64,000 nucleotides of DNA from assembly GCA_026018925.1 (NCBI GenBank), contig JAKSZU010000016.1:80362059-80426058 (forward strand), written 5' to 3'. The first letter of the stretch is position 1, and every line of letters begins with the position of its first letter. This document shows positions 54,260 through 64,000 of the stretch, in pieces. Origin of the DNA: Tupaia tana. Lineage: Eukaryota > Chordata > Mammalia > Scandentia > Tupaiidae. The notes beneath the pieces were generated by a model that did no database searches, was not told the DNA's origin, and worked only from the letters and a program-made list of their open reading frames with translations. Made by a program: the position numbers and the translations under genes.

Positions 54260-55288
54260 GACCTACACCTATGAAATCAACGGCAGATCTTCAATGAACA
54301 GTCTTTGCACACTTTGCGAAATTTTACCAGAAAGAAAAGATCCTCTGATGACCTTTATCAGAGGCCGACACAGCTCCCGGCAAACAGTAGGTGCTCATTT
54401 AAGACTTGCAAAGATAAGCAACCAATGGATTCTTAGCCTATCGATGAAGTATGATTGCAATTGCTACTCCAAAGCTTATTCTGGACTTGCCATGCTGTTT
54501 AAGTGCAATACATGGCCATTAGTCTGTCCACTGCATGTACTTGGGCTCTCGCCCACTCGGCGGAGGCTCAGGTGCCGTGTCTGTTCTGCTCCACAGACAG
54601 GTTCCTCCCAACCTCCCTCCCTGAGGAAGTAAACTTCCACCCAAGCTCCAGGGACCTCTGAGAGACTAACGATATTACACTCGCACGCCACCCCCCCTTG
54701 GAGTCTCATTGTTGGTGTGTTTAATTTCCTGTCTTGGCCTTACAGGAGATTTCTAATGTTTGGGCTGTAGGGTATGTTCTGATTAAAAATAATCCTCCCA
54801 ATTACGGGCTGGCATGAGCCTTGTGTCACATGCACGCTGCCACCAGACTCCGCTTCCCTGTCAGCAATAATTGTGTCTGCAGTGCCTAACTGTAAATGAA
54901 AACCCAAGGGGCAAGTTTGGGTCCCCAGTTCCTGGGCCGCACCGGATCTTTTAATTTGCACTGTCTGTCAAAAGGATGCGGCTGTGTGTACTCCAAAGAA
55001 ATTCTCAGACTCTCAGATTCAAGGCCAGGGAGAGCAGAGGGACCACAGCCTTCTCAGAGCCGTGCATCTGAGCCCGCCAGAGATAACAGGGTGTGCGGAA
55101 GCCAACGAGGCTCTTTTGAGTTTGCTCCAAACTTTAGCTAGACCCAGTCAAAAAGGGAAGCAGAACTCCAGGGAAATTTCAAGGTGTATTGATATTATTT
55201 TTCCACCAAGTATACAAGACAGGACATTGAATTCAAAGCATGCAGTGGCAACTCTTTGAAAGAAAATATACACATGAGACCTGATTAT
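54260..55288. other. Unique sequence, possible regulatory tract
   Basis: No exon recognised. The 54720-54990 part is repeat-free, with TAAT-type and ATTA words, CAATTACGGG and a CGCACCGGATC stretch, and looks like a candidate conserved element. This needs alignment. Confidence 0.35.
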
Positions 55289-55289
55289 T

Positions 55290-55453
55290 TCAGTCTCTAT
55301 AAAATTAAAACTTTCTGGGGATGGGGTGAGAGGAAAGAGGGCTGTGTTTTCAGCTGGGAAATACAATCCAAGTACCCTGTGTAGCCGGAGAGCAGTTGTC
55401 CCTAAGGCTGGGCCCAGGTCTGGAGTGAGGAATAAGTTACCTTTGGAAGGTGA
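55290..55453 (+). repeat. Direct repeat, copy 1 (about 175 bp)
   Basis: Runs from TGATTATTTCAGTCTCTATA through GCTGTGTTTTCAGCTGGGAA and TAGCCGGAGAGCAG to GGAAGGTGACAC. Copy 2 lies at 57468-57645 in the same orientation, with about 88% identity by eye. It is none of the SINE families. Both copies keep an open minus-strand frame, which is probably chance. Confidence 0.88.
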
Positions 55454-55765
55454 CACGGGAAACAGCTTCTGGCCAGAGCTGCTTTGGGGGTGGAGGGGAG
55501 GTGCTGCTGGGGTGCCTCCACCCCATATCTGTTTCTAAGAACCCATTGTCCCACCACTCTGATTCTACCCTCCTGATGCCTGGCTTAAGACCTGCTCTTG
55601 GGAGAGCAAGAGAAATCAGTCCATCTTCCCAAGAAACTACCTCCTTGGCTGAGCCTTGCTTCCGTGGGTTCTGCTGCCTGCTGGGTATGTTTTGACAATG
55701 TTGAGTTATCCAGGTGAGACCTATTCATGGCCATGTGGGCCACTGTGCCAGGGAAAAGGGATATA

Positions 55766-55985
55766 GCTCAGGGCTGGCAAAACAGGGCCTGCAGGTTGAA
55801 TTCCACACACAGCCTGTTATTTTGAAAATACAACCTCATTGGGACATAGCCAGGCTCATCAGCTTGTGTGCATATAACCTGTGGCTGCTTTCAGGCTCCA
55901 GCAGCAGAGCAGAGAGCTGATGGGCTGCATGGCACGACACGCCACACTTCCCGCCCGGCGTTCTAGGACAGCTTGCCAACCTCTG
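55766..55985 (+). mobile_element. hAT-type MITE (MER1-group-like)
   Basis: The left end CAGGGCTGGCAAAACAGGGC and the right end CAGCTTGCCAACCTCTG form rough inverted ends. Between them come CCTCATTGGGACATAGCCAG and CCTGTGGCTGCTTTCAGGCT, words of a well-known mammalian hAT MITE. Confidence 0.65.
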
Positions 55986-56039
55986 GTACAGAGGCTTACA
56001 CAGACTCACACACAGGTCACAAGGCTCTAAACAGATAAA

Positions 56040-56262
56040 CATACAAATAATACTAACCATCTCAATAAATAAACACATAAATAATAATAAAAGCTATCAT
56101 TATTTATATATTTATTTGATTCTTATTATACTACTTAGATGTTCTATAATGATCATGTAATATTCAATATTATTGATATTATTTAATTTTATTATTTGTA
56201 TATTATGACTAATACACAAATGTTGCTATATTAATAATATAGTAAATATTATACAATAGCTC
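56040..56262. repeat. AT-rich low-complexity tract
   Basis: About 220 bp composed largely of AATA, TATT and ATTA words directly left of a SINE-L insertion. Confidence 0.85.
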
Positions 56263-56264
56263 TT

Positions 56265-56520
56265 TTTTTTTTTTGAGAGGTTTTTGCAATAGGGCATATG
56301 CGCTCGCCAGACAGAGAGAGACAGAGAGACAGAAAGCGAGAAATCACTCCCCAGGGGGATGGCCACATCGCAATCCCTTCTCCTCCATTCTCCTCTCAGG
56401 ATCTTGGGCACGCACACACACGTACCTGTCGTGAGTTTTAAGCCACCGGGTCTGAGACTCGAACCGTGGTCGACTACACCGGAGTCCAGCGACATAGCCA
56501 TTATGCTAACTGCTGGTCCC
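56265..56520 (-). mobile_element. SINE-L copy, young, minus strand
   Basis: TTTTTGCAATAGGGCATATG, CCCCAGGGGG core, CACGTACCTGTCGTGAG, box B complement GAGACTCGAACC and head end GCTAACTGCTGGTCCC. The perfect 12-bp TSD is ACAATAGCTCTT (56253-56264, 56521-56532). Confidence 0.95.
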
Positions 56521-56575
56521 ACAATAGCTCTTATTATTTATACATTATTTGTTTAGCTCTGAATAGAATTAGAAA

Positions 56576-56668
56576 TATACATACATATATACGTATATAC
56601 ATACGTATATACACACACTCACATATATATATATACATATATATACACACACATACACATACTACCCT
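56576..56668. repeat. Mixed ATAC/AT/AC microsatellite
   Basis: ATACATACATATATACGTAT, then TATACACACACTCACATAT and CACACACATACACATAC units. Confidence 0.92.
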
Positions 56669-56689
56669 TACAATACTACTAGTAGTATC

Positions 56690-56865
56690 CAGTGCATTCA
56701 CCATGTGCCAGGCACTTCTTCGTGAAAGTCCCTTTGATGCCCACCCTCTGTGCCTTCAGTCTGAAGGAAGGAGCACTAGGCCTACAAGAATCAGAAGACT
56801 TGCCCAGGTCTAACCCTAGTAATCAGCACAACCATGATCTGAATCCAGTCCTGCGTGGCTTTAAG
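56690..56865 (-). repeat. MIR, minus strand
   Basis: CACCATGTGCCAGGCACTTC, GAAGACTTGCCCAGGTCTAA and ATGATCTGAATCCAGTCCTG are the complement of MIR, with the middle altered. Confidence 0.65.
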
Positions 56866-57172
56866 GCTCACGCGATCCACCAATATTTAGTCTGCCTAAT
56901 ATGTCTTAGAAATAGAGATGTGTGGTTGGCTTTCTTGGCAGGGTTCTGAGGCCCGTTTCTAGCAGAAGAGAGAACGTGCCAGCACCGACTTTACAGAGCC
57001 GCTTTCCTGAAGCGCTTTCCTTTGCCAGCTGCACACAGACCTCGAGAATCCACATCTCCCCATTTAAAGGGATTTCCAGTGGCCTGTGATGTTTCCTTAG
57101 AAACTGGGGTACTGGGGCAGGGCAAAGGAAGTCCAGGAAAGGAGGATTTTCAACTCCTGCAAACCAATTATT

Positions 57173-57376
57173 TTTTTGCTTTTAAAGATGTTTTTTATTT
57201 AATTTTATTTATCATTATTATTTTCATTTTTAAAAATTTGCCACAGGGCATGCACACTCACCAGAGAAAGACAGAGAGAGGGAAAGTGAGAAAGCAAGTC
57301 ACCAGGTCCAGGACTCAAACCATGGTCAGCCATATAGGAGTCCAACACCTCAACCACCACGCCACCTGCTGGCCTG
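57173..57376 (-). mobile_element. SINE-S copy with SINE-L type 3' end, minus strand
   Basis: The AT-rich tail complement is followed by TTTGCCACAGGGCATGCACA (SINE-L type end), GAAAGTGAGAAAGCAAGTCA, box B complement CAGGACTCAAACC and head end CGCCACCTGCTGGCC. The TSD is about CCAATTATT (57164, 57381). Confidence 0.92.
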
Positions 57377-57467
57377 AAGGCCAATTATTAAATTGAATGC
57401 ACAAAGACCAGCAGAAACAGCTGGAACTTCTAGCTGATTAGGGAAATTGCGTTGGTATATGGAGATG

Positions 57468-57645
57468 TAATTATTTCAGTCTCTATAAAATTAAAACTTT
57501 CTAGGAATGGGGTGAGAGGGAAGAGGGCTGTGTTTTCAGCTGGGAAATACTGTCCAGCTATCCTATGTAGCCGGAGAGCAGACGTCCCTAAGGCTGGGCC
57601 CAGGTCCGGTGTGAGGAATAAGGTACTGTCGGAAGGTGGCACTAG
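57468..57645 (+). repeat. Direct repeat, copy 2 (about 175 bp)
   Basis: Runs from TAATTATTTCAGTCTCTATA to GGAAGGTGGCACTAGGACAC. See copy 1 at 55290. Sequence on both outer sides differs, so the duplication ends near these points. Confidence 0.88.
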
Positions 57646-57809
57646 GACACAGCAGAGATGGCCAGTGAGTTCTTTCCATCACGAGGAAAGCGGGTTCTCA
57701 GCAAAGGCTCAGGAGTCCACAAGCACTGCTGCCCAGATCCATGAGAGTCTGAAATTGGCCTGGCACACACCAGCTGCTAAGAAGACCAAGGGACCTTGGG
57801 ACCAGCAGT

Positions 57810-57820
57810 TAGCGTAATGG
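57810..57820 (+). promoter_or_regulatory. Pol III box A of SINE-L
   Basis: TAGCGTAATGG fits the box A pattern TRGYNNANNNG, 12 bp from the start of the SINE. Confidence 0.7.
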
Positions 57821-57852
57821 CTATGTCGCTGGACTCCCACGTAGTCGACCAC

Positions 57853-57863
57853 GGTTCGAGTCC
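57853..57863 (+). promoter_or_regulatory. Pol III box B of SINE-L
   Basis: GGTTCGAGTCC fits the box B pattern GGTTCRANNCC. The gap from box A is about 32 bp, as in tRNA genes. Confidence 0.85.
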
Positions 57864-58084
57864 CGGACCCGGTGGCTTAAACTCACGCCGGGCGCGTGTG
57901 CATGCGTGCCCAAGATCCCGAGAGGAGAATGGAGGAGAAGGGATTGCGGCGTGGCCATCCCCCCTGGGGGGTGATTTCCTACTTTCTATCTCTCTGTCTC
58001 TCTCTGTCTGTCTGGCGAGCGCACGCGCCCTATAGCAAAAACCTCTCCAAAAAAAAAAAAAAAAGAAGACCAAGGGACCTTATG

Positions 58085-58520
58085 CATATTAAAACCTCCT
58101 AACTCCCTGCATGAAGAACTCAGGCAGACCAGCTGCGGGGGGGCATGTGGGGTGCTAGAGGCCTCAGGGGTGACCAGGACTGGGCTCCTGAGTTGACTTG
58201 TATGTGCTGAGCGGCCACACATGTGCTGGGTGGGAAGGCTGGGGAGGCGTGCCCTGCGAGGCCCTGCTGAGAATGCCTTTCTCTCCCTTTCCCACGTCCT
58301 CTTCTCTCTTCATGAAAGAAAGAAACTCAAAACAAAACAAAAAAAATAAGCCTTGGAGCATAAAAGGAGGGCCATAAAACCTCTGCAAAAATGCGATGCT
58401 CAAAGCTGCACTCCTTCCAATGCATGATGGGTAGTTGAAAAAGCTTCTGTGCCACCTGCAATAGACCTGTCTGCAGGAGCAAGGCTCGAGAAGAAAGTAG
58501 ACCCCTGTGTGGTTGCGGCC
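58085..58520. other. Unique sequence
   Basis: No repeat or exon recognised. Part of the 194-codon minus-strand frame (58164-58748) lies here. Confidence 0.4.
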
Positions 58521-58529
58521 CGCTGTCAA

Positions 58530-58805
58530 ACTCAGCTCAAATACTGCCTCCTTGCCGAAGTCTCCCCTGACCCATTTCTGCAGCAAATCTAGGACAGGCT
58601 CCCCTGTCATTGCAGTTATTGTAGTTATAACTATACAGCAAAACATAAGTATTTGATTAGTGTCTGCCGCCCTCACTAAACCGAATATCCCATGGGGATT
58701 TGGGCATGAAGCTTTTTGTTTTTCCACCAAGGGCTCTGCATCTAACACAATACCTGGAAAAAAACAGTCTCCTTAAATCCTAGCACAATGAGTGAATGAA
58801 TAGTT
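58530..58805 (+). repeat. L2 LINE 3' end, longer piece
   Basis: ACTGCCTCCTTGCCGAAGTC, TCCCCTGACCCATTTCTGCA, TTATAACTATACAGCAAAAC, CCCATGGGGATTTGGGCATG and ATGAGTGAATGAATAG follow the L2 3' end. The long minus-strand frame here is therefore antisense L2 and not a gene. Confidence 0.7.
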
Positions 58806-58974
58806 CTAGAATAAATTCACATTTCCCTCTGGCATCCCAGGGGTCTTGATCTGAGACCCAGCAGTTCTGCACTACCCTATGCTGACACTCTTTCTTTAAT
58901 CCTAACTTCTCTATCTGTCCCATGACAGACCATGCCTTCCAGAGACCAGAATATGCATGCATGAAGGGAGAGCT

Positions 58975-59150
58975 TGGACCATGGGGGTCACACTTGGGTG
59001 CAAATCCCAGCTCCAGAACTTCCTCGCTACAATGAGTTACCTTCCATCTCTGGCCTTCTAGCAGAAATAATAAAAATTATTTTTTTCAGGCACTCTCACA
59101 GTGATTAAATAAGACAATAATGCAAGATTTGGAGCCCAGTTGGAATGGGT
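58975..59150 (+). repeat. MIR fragment
   Basis: TTGGGTGCAAATCCCAGCTC, CAATGAGTTACCTTCCATCT, GAAATAATAAAAATTATTTT and GATTAAATAAGACAATAATG follow MIR. Confidence 0.78.
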
Positions 59151-59171
59151 ATTCAGAAAGCTGTACCTATT

Positions 59172-59445
59172 TGAGAGACCAGCAGATGGCGTAATGGTTA
59201 TGAAGCTGGACTCCCACATAGTCCACTGCAGTTCCAGTCCAGACTTGGGGGCTTAAAACTCACACTGAGACGTGTGCATGTGTGCCCAAGATCTCCGGAG
59301 GGGAATGGAGGAGAAGGGATTGTGATGTGGCCATCCCCCCCCCCGGGGGGTGATATTTCTCACTATGTAGGCAAGCACACATGCCCTATAGCAAAAATAT
59401 CTCTCTCTGGAAAAAAAAAAAAAAAAAGAAAAAGAAGGGAAAATA
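59172..59445 (+). mobile_element. SINE-L copy
   Basis: GAGACCAGCAGATGGCGTAA head, damaged box B (GTTCCAGTCC), a core with C and G runs, CCCTATAGCAAAAATATCTC end and an A-rich tail. The TSD is about AGAAAGCTGTACCTA/AAGAAGCTGTATCTA (59155, 59447). Confidence 0.92.
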
Positions 59446-59704
59446 AAAGAAGCTGTATCTACTAGAATTGTAGGGAGGTCCTCCTTTCAAGCTGACAAGG
59501 GCCTTTAGAAAAAAAAAATAAAAGTGCTGGGAAATCGTGAGTTAGAGAACTCAGTAAATATCTGTCTGGGGACTGACAGGGACATATGTAAGCCAGTATA
59601 TGTAATTAAGGACAATGCCAATAATAAGAAAATAATAGTCATTAAGAGGAAAAGCGGGGAGTAGCGATGCTTGCTTGCACCATACACTGCAATAAACAGC
59701 GTGC

Positions 59705-59855
59705 AGGCTGCGTTCCATGAATTCCCATTACAGCCCTATGCTGCGAGCACCTTGGGCTCCAATTTCCGATGAAGCACGATATTCAGGGAGGTTAAATATT
59801 GATCCAAGTCCCCACAGAGAAGCCAGAATTCGAACCCCAAACCGAGCAGCAATCA
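59705..59855 (-). repeat. MIR fragment, minus strand
   Basis: TACAGCCCTATGCTGCGAGC, AGGTTAAATATTGATCCAAG and GCCAGAATTCGAACCCCAAA are the complement of MIR. Confidence 0.6.
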
Positions 59856-59859
59856 CACC

Positions 59860-62730
59860 ATATTCACTGTCAAAGAACATTCCAAATCTAAGCAAGCATA
59901 ACGATATTGAGACTGCTGTAGGCGGGATCTGGGGCTACCCCAAATGACACCGATGTGCTTTTACAAGAGAAGAGCTCAGATGTGTCATGAGGCCACAGTC
60001 AACTCTCACACACACAGGCATATACTTGCATGGGGGGGGGGGGTGTCACTCCTTCCCAACCAACTCAGGTTGGGAACTCCACCTTTTCTCTGGTTCTGTT
60101 GATCTGTGTCCGTAGAGAAAGAACCATGCAGGTAAATTCACAGGTCTACACAGGAAAGCCTTTGAGACATAGCAGTTCTAAGTAACAACTCTTTCTAAAT
60201 AACAAACACTATTCTAGCCTCCAGACTCCTGTCATCTGGCGTATGGCTCCGTGGGAGAGAACCCCCTCAGCATTCTCATTGACTTTCCCCTCCTCTCATG
60301 ACTCCAGAGAGGTTGGGGGCTCAGGCAGCCAGTTCCATTGAGGTGACATGGAGAATGGATCAGTAATCAGAAAACTCACAAGAGAGTAAGATACAGACAG
60401 ATTTATTGAGCTGGGATATAAAGCCCATCATTGGGAATGCACAGTGCTTTTGTTCATTAATCATCTTTTACTTTGAATCTATTTCTCAATGAGAAGTAGC
60501 TTTCCATTTCTATTACCAAGATTAATGTGTCAACGATACACAATGGTGTAAACCGGACTGTAGTGGAGAAGCAAAAGAAAGAGACCAAAAAATAAATAAA
60601 TAAAAGGGGGGGGGGTGGGTAAAAAGAAAACCCTCGGTACATAGTGTGATGTATTTGCTCAGGTTACTGCTTTATTTACACCGCTGAGAACACTTTATTT
60701 TTTGAGCTTCATAAGTCATTGCTCTATAAAGAAAAAGAAACTAGCTAGCAGCCACCTACTTCAACATGGAGAAAGAAAATGAACCATAAAGGAAACCCTC
60801 CTCCACCCTATAAGTCTCAGGCTTTTTTTTTTTTTTTTTTTTCTGTCTTTCTCTCTCTCTCTCTTTTTTTTTTTTTAATTCTATTTAATACGTGTTGGAC
60901 TCCAGAGCACCTTATTACCTTATTTAATTCAGATCCGGAAAGATGTCTGAGAATAAAAATGGCAGTAAAGTGATAGGAACTAAGCTATGAAATGTGGACA
61001 TCATATTTTCTTCAGAGAGATAATCAGCTTATCAGAATTCATTTCAACCTAAGAAAGGTCTCACAACTACACTGCAAATTCAAGCTGGTCTCATTGTCTC
61101 AAGAATGTAATCTCAAGAAAATAGTAAAACTATCCAGGCAAGCTTGGCATAGTTATCTTTATGTATAAGAACCGGGAGCATCACATTCCGACAGAATCAC
61201 CGTGGTGGGGTCTGCTCCCAAGAGCGAGAAGAACCTCTACATAAAATATGGAAAGTGCCTTCGCTGATAATACTGTATTTCTTTCCTAGTCTCTAAGAGT
61301 CCTTCTCAAAAATGCACTGCTACATTCTTTGCATCCAGAAATTCTTCCTAAATTTGGTGTTCTGAAAAACTTAAGGCTGTAAAATTATTTTCCTAAGCTA
61401 GGTACTGAAAGGGGCCTGGGTTTCAGTACCCCGTCTGCTATGAGCTAGGCGTTCAACTTTGATTTGGGGATTTAATTTTCTTTGAGCCTCCATTAACACA
61501 AGAAAGAAGTTCCGCCTTGTTTTTAAAATTGCTCTTTCCTTTTAATTGCTTCGGATTATCTGGCTCACATAAATCCTCATAAGAGGGAAAATCAACAATC
61601 AGAAGAGCAAAGAGACCTCCAAAGTGTATATAATGTTCGACAGAAGTCAAGACTAAGACAGGATACACACCGCGTGCCTCTAGGTATGAGATATTGCCCC
61701 GTTGCCACCGCCCTGAGGGGAAAAAGGAAAATAAACAAAAACACAGAAAATCCTTCTAGTCACAAGGGCATATATAATTAAAAACACATTTTTGGAAAGG
61801 AGAATTCCCAGTAGTCAATCCTTCATGTTCAGTAAAGAACAACCAAGCCATTTGGTACAATGTTCTAGAAAAACAGACGATGAAATGAAGGAAAAATAGC
61901 CAGGCAGAGATGGATCAATACAGCACTCCGTGTCTCCGTGCGGGGAAACAGCGATGAAACCAGAGCCAAGTCAGGAGAAGTTTGCAAATGTTCGGAGGGC
62001 CATGGCGGGTAACCAGCAACTTCAAGCTCATCAAATCGGTTTGGGGTAACATTTTCTTTATGGTCTGATTCCAAATAAGAAATATACATTGTGGATGAAG
62101 GAAATAGGAAGTTCTGAGGCAAGAAAAAATGGTAGAGAGTGCATGTGTGCATGCATGTGAGAAAGAAAGATGGCGGAAGAGAGGCAGGGAGGGAGGGAGA
62201 AAGAGAAGCAGCCCTGAAAAGGATCCCATCACGCCGCAGTCAGCCCTCCGCAGCCCTGCGGCTCCTCGGACTCCTGGGCACCTGTGCACGCTTTCAAGCC
62301 AGCCCGGGATCTGATCTCAGTGGCCTATGTGGCTCCAGCCTCTCAGGGCGCTTACATTACTACACTACAGTGGCTGGGCTGAGACAAAAACATTTGCACC
62401 TCCGGTTTGGGCATGAGAAACAGTGACATACATGGGGAATGACTCAAGGCCTAAAATTAAAGAAGCATAGGTTCAGAGCATTCTCTGCATTTGACACTGG
62501 GAAACTGATGGCCCCTTCTGAACGTGGCCAGCAGCACCCACACCACTGCTTGCTCTGCGGCCTACATGAAGCACTGCACGTGCCAGGCTTCGCCAGTGCT
62601 TGCACAGATCTTAGCAACAAGTTTTAGATGAAGCCGCAGGTTCTGGGCTCAGATGAAGTAGAAGGGGATCCCAGGGTTCCCAGGGCGTTAACTAAGTGAG
62701 AACATTTGCAACTGCATGGCACTCTTTTGA
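59860..62730. other. Unique, mostly AT-rich sequence
   Basis: About 2.9 kb with no SINE, L1 or LTR. It contains G runs at 60032-60043 (12 G) and 60606-60615 (10 G), a T/CT tract at 60824-60880, and a possible diverged MIR at 61370-61495. No exon recognised. Part may be conserved non-coding DNA. Confidence 0.4.
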
Positions 62731-62737
62731 ATTTTTA

Positions 62738-62855
62738 AAGATGATTTATTTATTTATTTAAATTTGCTAGAGGGCACATGCACTCACTGGAGAACACACA
62801 CACATGCACACAAACACATACACATGCACACTCACACACACACACACACACAGAG
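62738..62855 (-). repeat. SINE 3' end remnant with CA repeat
   Basis: TTATTTATTTATTTAAATTT and GCTAGAGGGCACATGCACTC are the SINE tail and end complement. A CA-rich microsatellite (62796-62852) replaces the rest. Confidence 0.7.
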
Positions 62856-62889
62856 AAAGAAAAATTTTTAAATTCTAATGAAAAAATAT

Positions 62890-63148
62890 TTTTGGTGGGG
62901 GAGAGGTTTCTGCTGTAGGGTGCATGTGCTCACTGGAAAGACAGAGAGAAACAGAGACAGAAAGCGAGAAATCACCTCCCAGGAAGATGGCATGGCACAA
63001 TCCCTTCTCCTCCATTCTCCTCTTGGGATTTTGGGCATGCACACACACACACACCCAGTGTGATTTTCAAGCCACGGGGTCCAGGACTTAATCTGTGGTT
63101 GGCCATGTGGGAATCTAGCACCTTAACCACCATGCCACCTGCTGGTCA
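62890..63148 (-). mobile_element. SINE-M copy, minus strand
   Basis: GGTTTCTGCTGTAGGGTGCA, CACCTCCCAGGAAGATGGCA, CTCTTGGGATTTTGGGCATG, a short CA run and head end CCATGCCACCTGCTGGTCAC. The TSD is about AATGAAAAAA/AATGAAAAAT (62877, 63150). Confidence 0.9.
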
Positions 63149-63149
63149 C

Positions 63150-63645
63150 AATGAAAAATTTTCAGAACAATACTATGAGTTACTCTTGTTCACATCTCAG
63201 GAAACCAGTTCTCATATACTCTAAGTTACCCTAAAATGCTTTTTCCTTTCACCAAAACTGAAAAAGTCTCTCATTCATAAAGATCCTTATTTCAATAGAA
63301 TTTGTATCTTCTAATAAGAAAATAGTCTTCTATCTTAATAATGCAACATCCCAGCTAGGCAATGAAAGGAAAAAAACCTCAATTTCTGCCCACAGTCCAC
63401 ATCCTTGGATACCATGTGGTGCCCGTCAGAAATGCAGAATTTCATGCATATGAAACACTGAGTCATTCCACATGTATTTAGAGTCTGGGTGTGCATAATT
63501 TCTTTCAGATTTGAAATATGTAGGGATCTTAAGTAAGTCTGTAAGTTGAAGAAGATACAAACTACATTGCAAAGTTTTAAGGTTCTATTTCTAATCCTCA
63601 AGGATTTTTCAATGACAATTCAGAAGAGGTAAACGCTTTTAAAAG
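63150..63645. other. Unique sequence
   Basis: I see no recognisable repeat or exon. Confidence 0.4.
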
Positions 63646-63656
63646 GTAAATGTTTT

Positions 63657-63856
63657 AGAGTCAGCAGGTAGCATAGTGATTAAGATGCTGACTCCCATAT
63701 GGCCGATCACAGTTCAAGTCCTGGACCTGGCAGCTTGCTTGCTCTCTCTCTCTCTCTGTCCCTGTCTCTCTCTGGTGAGCGCATGTTCCCTATAGCAAAT
63801 TAAAAAAATAATTATAACAGTGATAAATAAAATTGAATAAATAATTCTTTAAAAAT
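63657..63856 (+). mobile_element. SINE-S copy with SINE-L type end
   Basis: GAGTCAGCAGGTAGCATAGT head, box B-like GTTCAAGTCC, CTTGCTTGCTCTCTCT stretch and a GAGCGCATGTTCCCTATAGC end (SINE-L type) with a long A/T tail. The TSD is GTAAATGTTTT (63646-63656, 63857-63867). It is the third clear intermediate between SINE-L and SINE-S on the plus strand. Confidence 0.93.
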
Positions 63857-64000
63857 GTAAATGTTTTTAAAATGTAGTTATTTTGGTCATTTTAATGTAT
63901 GGAGCTACTCGTTAATCCACTCAGAATTGCGTGAGGTCCCTCTGTGAAAACCACCAAAGCCTGGGGCCAGGGAGTCAGGACTCCCTGAAGAACAGGGTGC

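Larger units (their letters stand above)
57798..58064 (+). mobile_element. SINE-L copy, best preserved in the window
   Basis: It runs from GGGACCAGCAGTTAGCGTAA to CCCTATAGCAAAAACCTCTC and a run of 16 A. The body keeps the CCCCCCTGGGGGG palindrome (57959-57971) and high CpG content (CGCCGGGCGCG). Neither strand-sense run of four T occurs inside, so Pol III would not stop early. The 17-bp TSD GAAGACCAAGGGACCTT is perfect (57781-57797, 58065-58081). Boxes A and B are intact. It looks recent. Confidence 0.97.

Noticed and set aside
55148-55456. Similar minus-strand peptides at 55148-55456 and 57430-57642 that suggested a small paralogous gene pair
   Set aside because: The DNA differences fall at all codon positions and include changes that alter residues freely. 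The similarity is explained by the 175-bp direct repeat.
57810-57870. tRNA gene
   Set aside because: The boxes belong to a SINE head. There is no closed acceptor stem and the sequence continues into the SINE body with an A-tail.
58164-58748. 194-codon minus-strand open frame, the longest in the window
   Set aside because: It is largely antisense to an L2 3' end (58530-58805). There is no recognised domain and no conserved start context.
1-64000. A new multi-gene biological system
   Set aside because: No clustered coding genes, operons or conserved exons can be supported anywhere in the window. The content is typical mammalian non-coding DNA.

Overview
This 64 kb window is intergenic or intronic nuclear DNA from a placental mammal. 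I found no protein-coding exon, no functional RNA gene, no CRISPR array and no operon-like structure. The placental assignment rests on many old MIR and L2 fragments, eutherian L1 (including L1M-type) pieces, MaLR and class I ERV solo LTRs, and small hAT and mariner-like non-autonomous transposons. No Alu, B1/B2/ID, carnivore SINEC, ruminant or bat/horse VES/ERE-type SINE was seen. The species therefore belongs to a lineage with its own tRNA-derived SINEs. A colugo or another small lineage is possible, but the sequence alone does not settle it.

The dominant feature is about 45 SINE copies of a few related tRNA-derived types, named locally here. SINE-L (about 240-270 bp) has a tRNA-like head with boxes A and B, a GC-rich body holding a CCCCCCTGGGGGG palindrome, a CT-rich stretch and a CCCTATAGCAAAAA end. 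SINE-S (about 130-200 bp) has a GGTGGCATGGTGGTTAAGG head, lacks the middle of SINE-L and passes straight to the CT-rich stretch, usually ending GGTCAAATT plus an AAATAAA-rich tail. SINE-M copies are older and diverged; they carry the S-type head on the L-type body. SINE-G is a separate family (three copies, all minus strand) with a GAGC(C/T)AGGTGGTGGT head. One further SINE-like unit at 950-1168 fits none of these. Many copies are flanked by clear target-site duplications (TSDs), and several are nested, so relative ages can be read.

Layout. 1-5 kb: diverged SINEs and an L2. 4.7-5.2 kb: a MER5A-like element split by a young SINE-L. 5.7-7.4 kb: repeat-poor AT-rich DNA with a possible minus-strand poly(A) signal. 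8.0-8.6 kb: a MaLR LTR and a SINE. 9.3-11.0 kb: an old L1M segment split by a younger L1 3' end. 12-17 kb: mostly unique sequence with MIRs. 18.1-18.7 kb: a class I ERV LTR. 18.8-31.3 kb: dense SINEs, an MLT1-like LTR and a mariner-like palindrome holding three SINEs. 31.4-35.8 kb: two minus-strand L1 3' ends, a GATA-type microsatellite, and SINEs nested in a SINE and in an L1. 36-47 kb: a second mariner-like palindrome, a 46-bp minisatellite and long unique stretches. 47-53.6 kb: a cluster of minus-strand SINEs. 54-58 kb: a direct repeat of about 175 bp and the best-preserved SINE-L. 59-64 kb: mostly unique AT-rich DNA, then SINEs.

The longest open frames (194, 178 and 174 codons) overlap repeats or look random, so none is reported as a gene. 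I see no sign of a new multi-gene system. The more interesting material is the SINE family structure, the nested insertions, the possible 3' UTR, the 175-bp direct repeat and a few candidate regulatory tracts.
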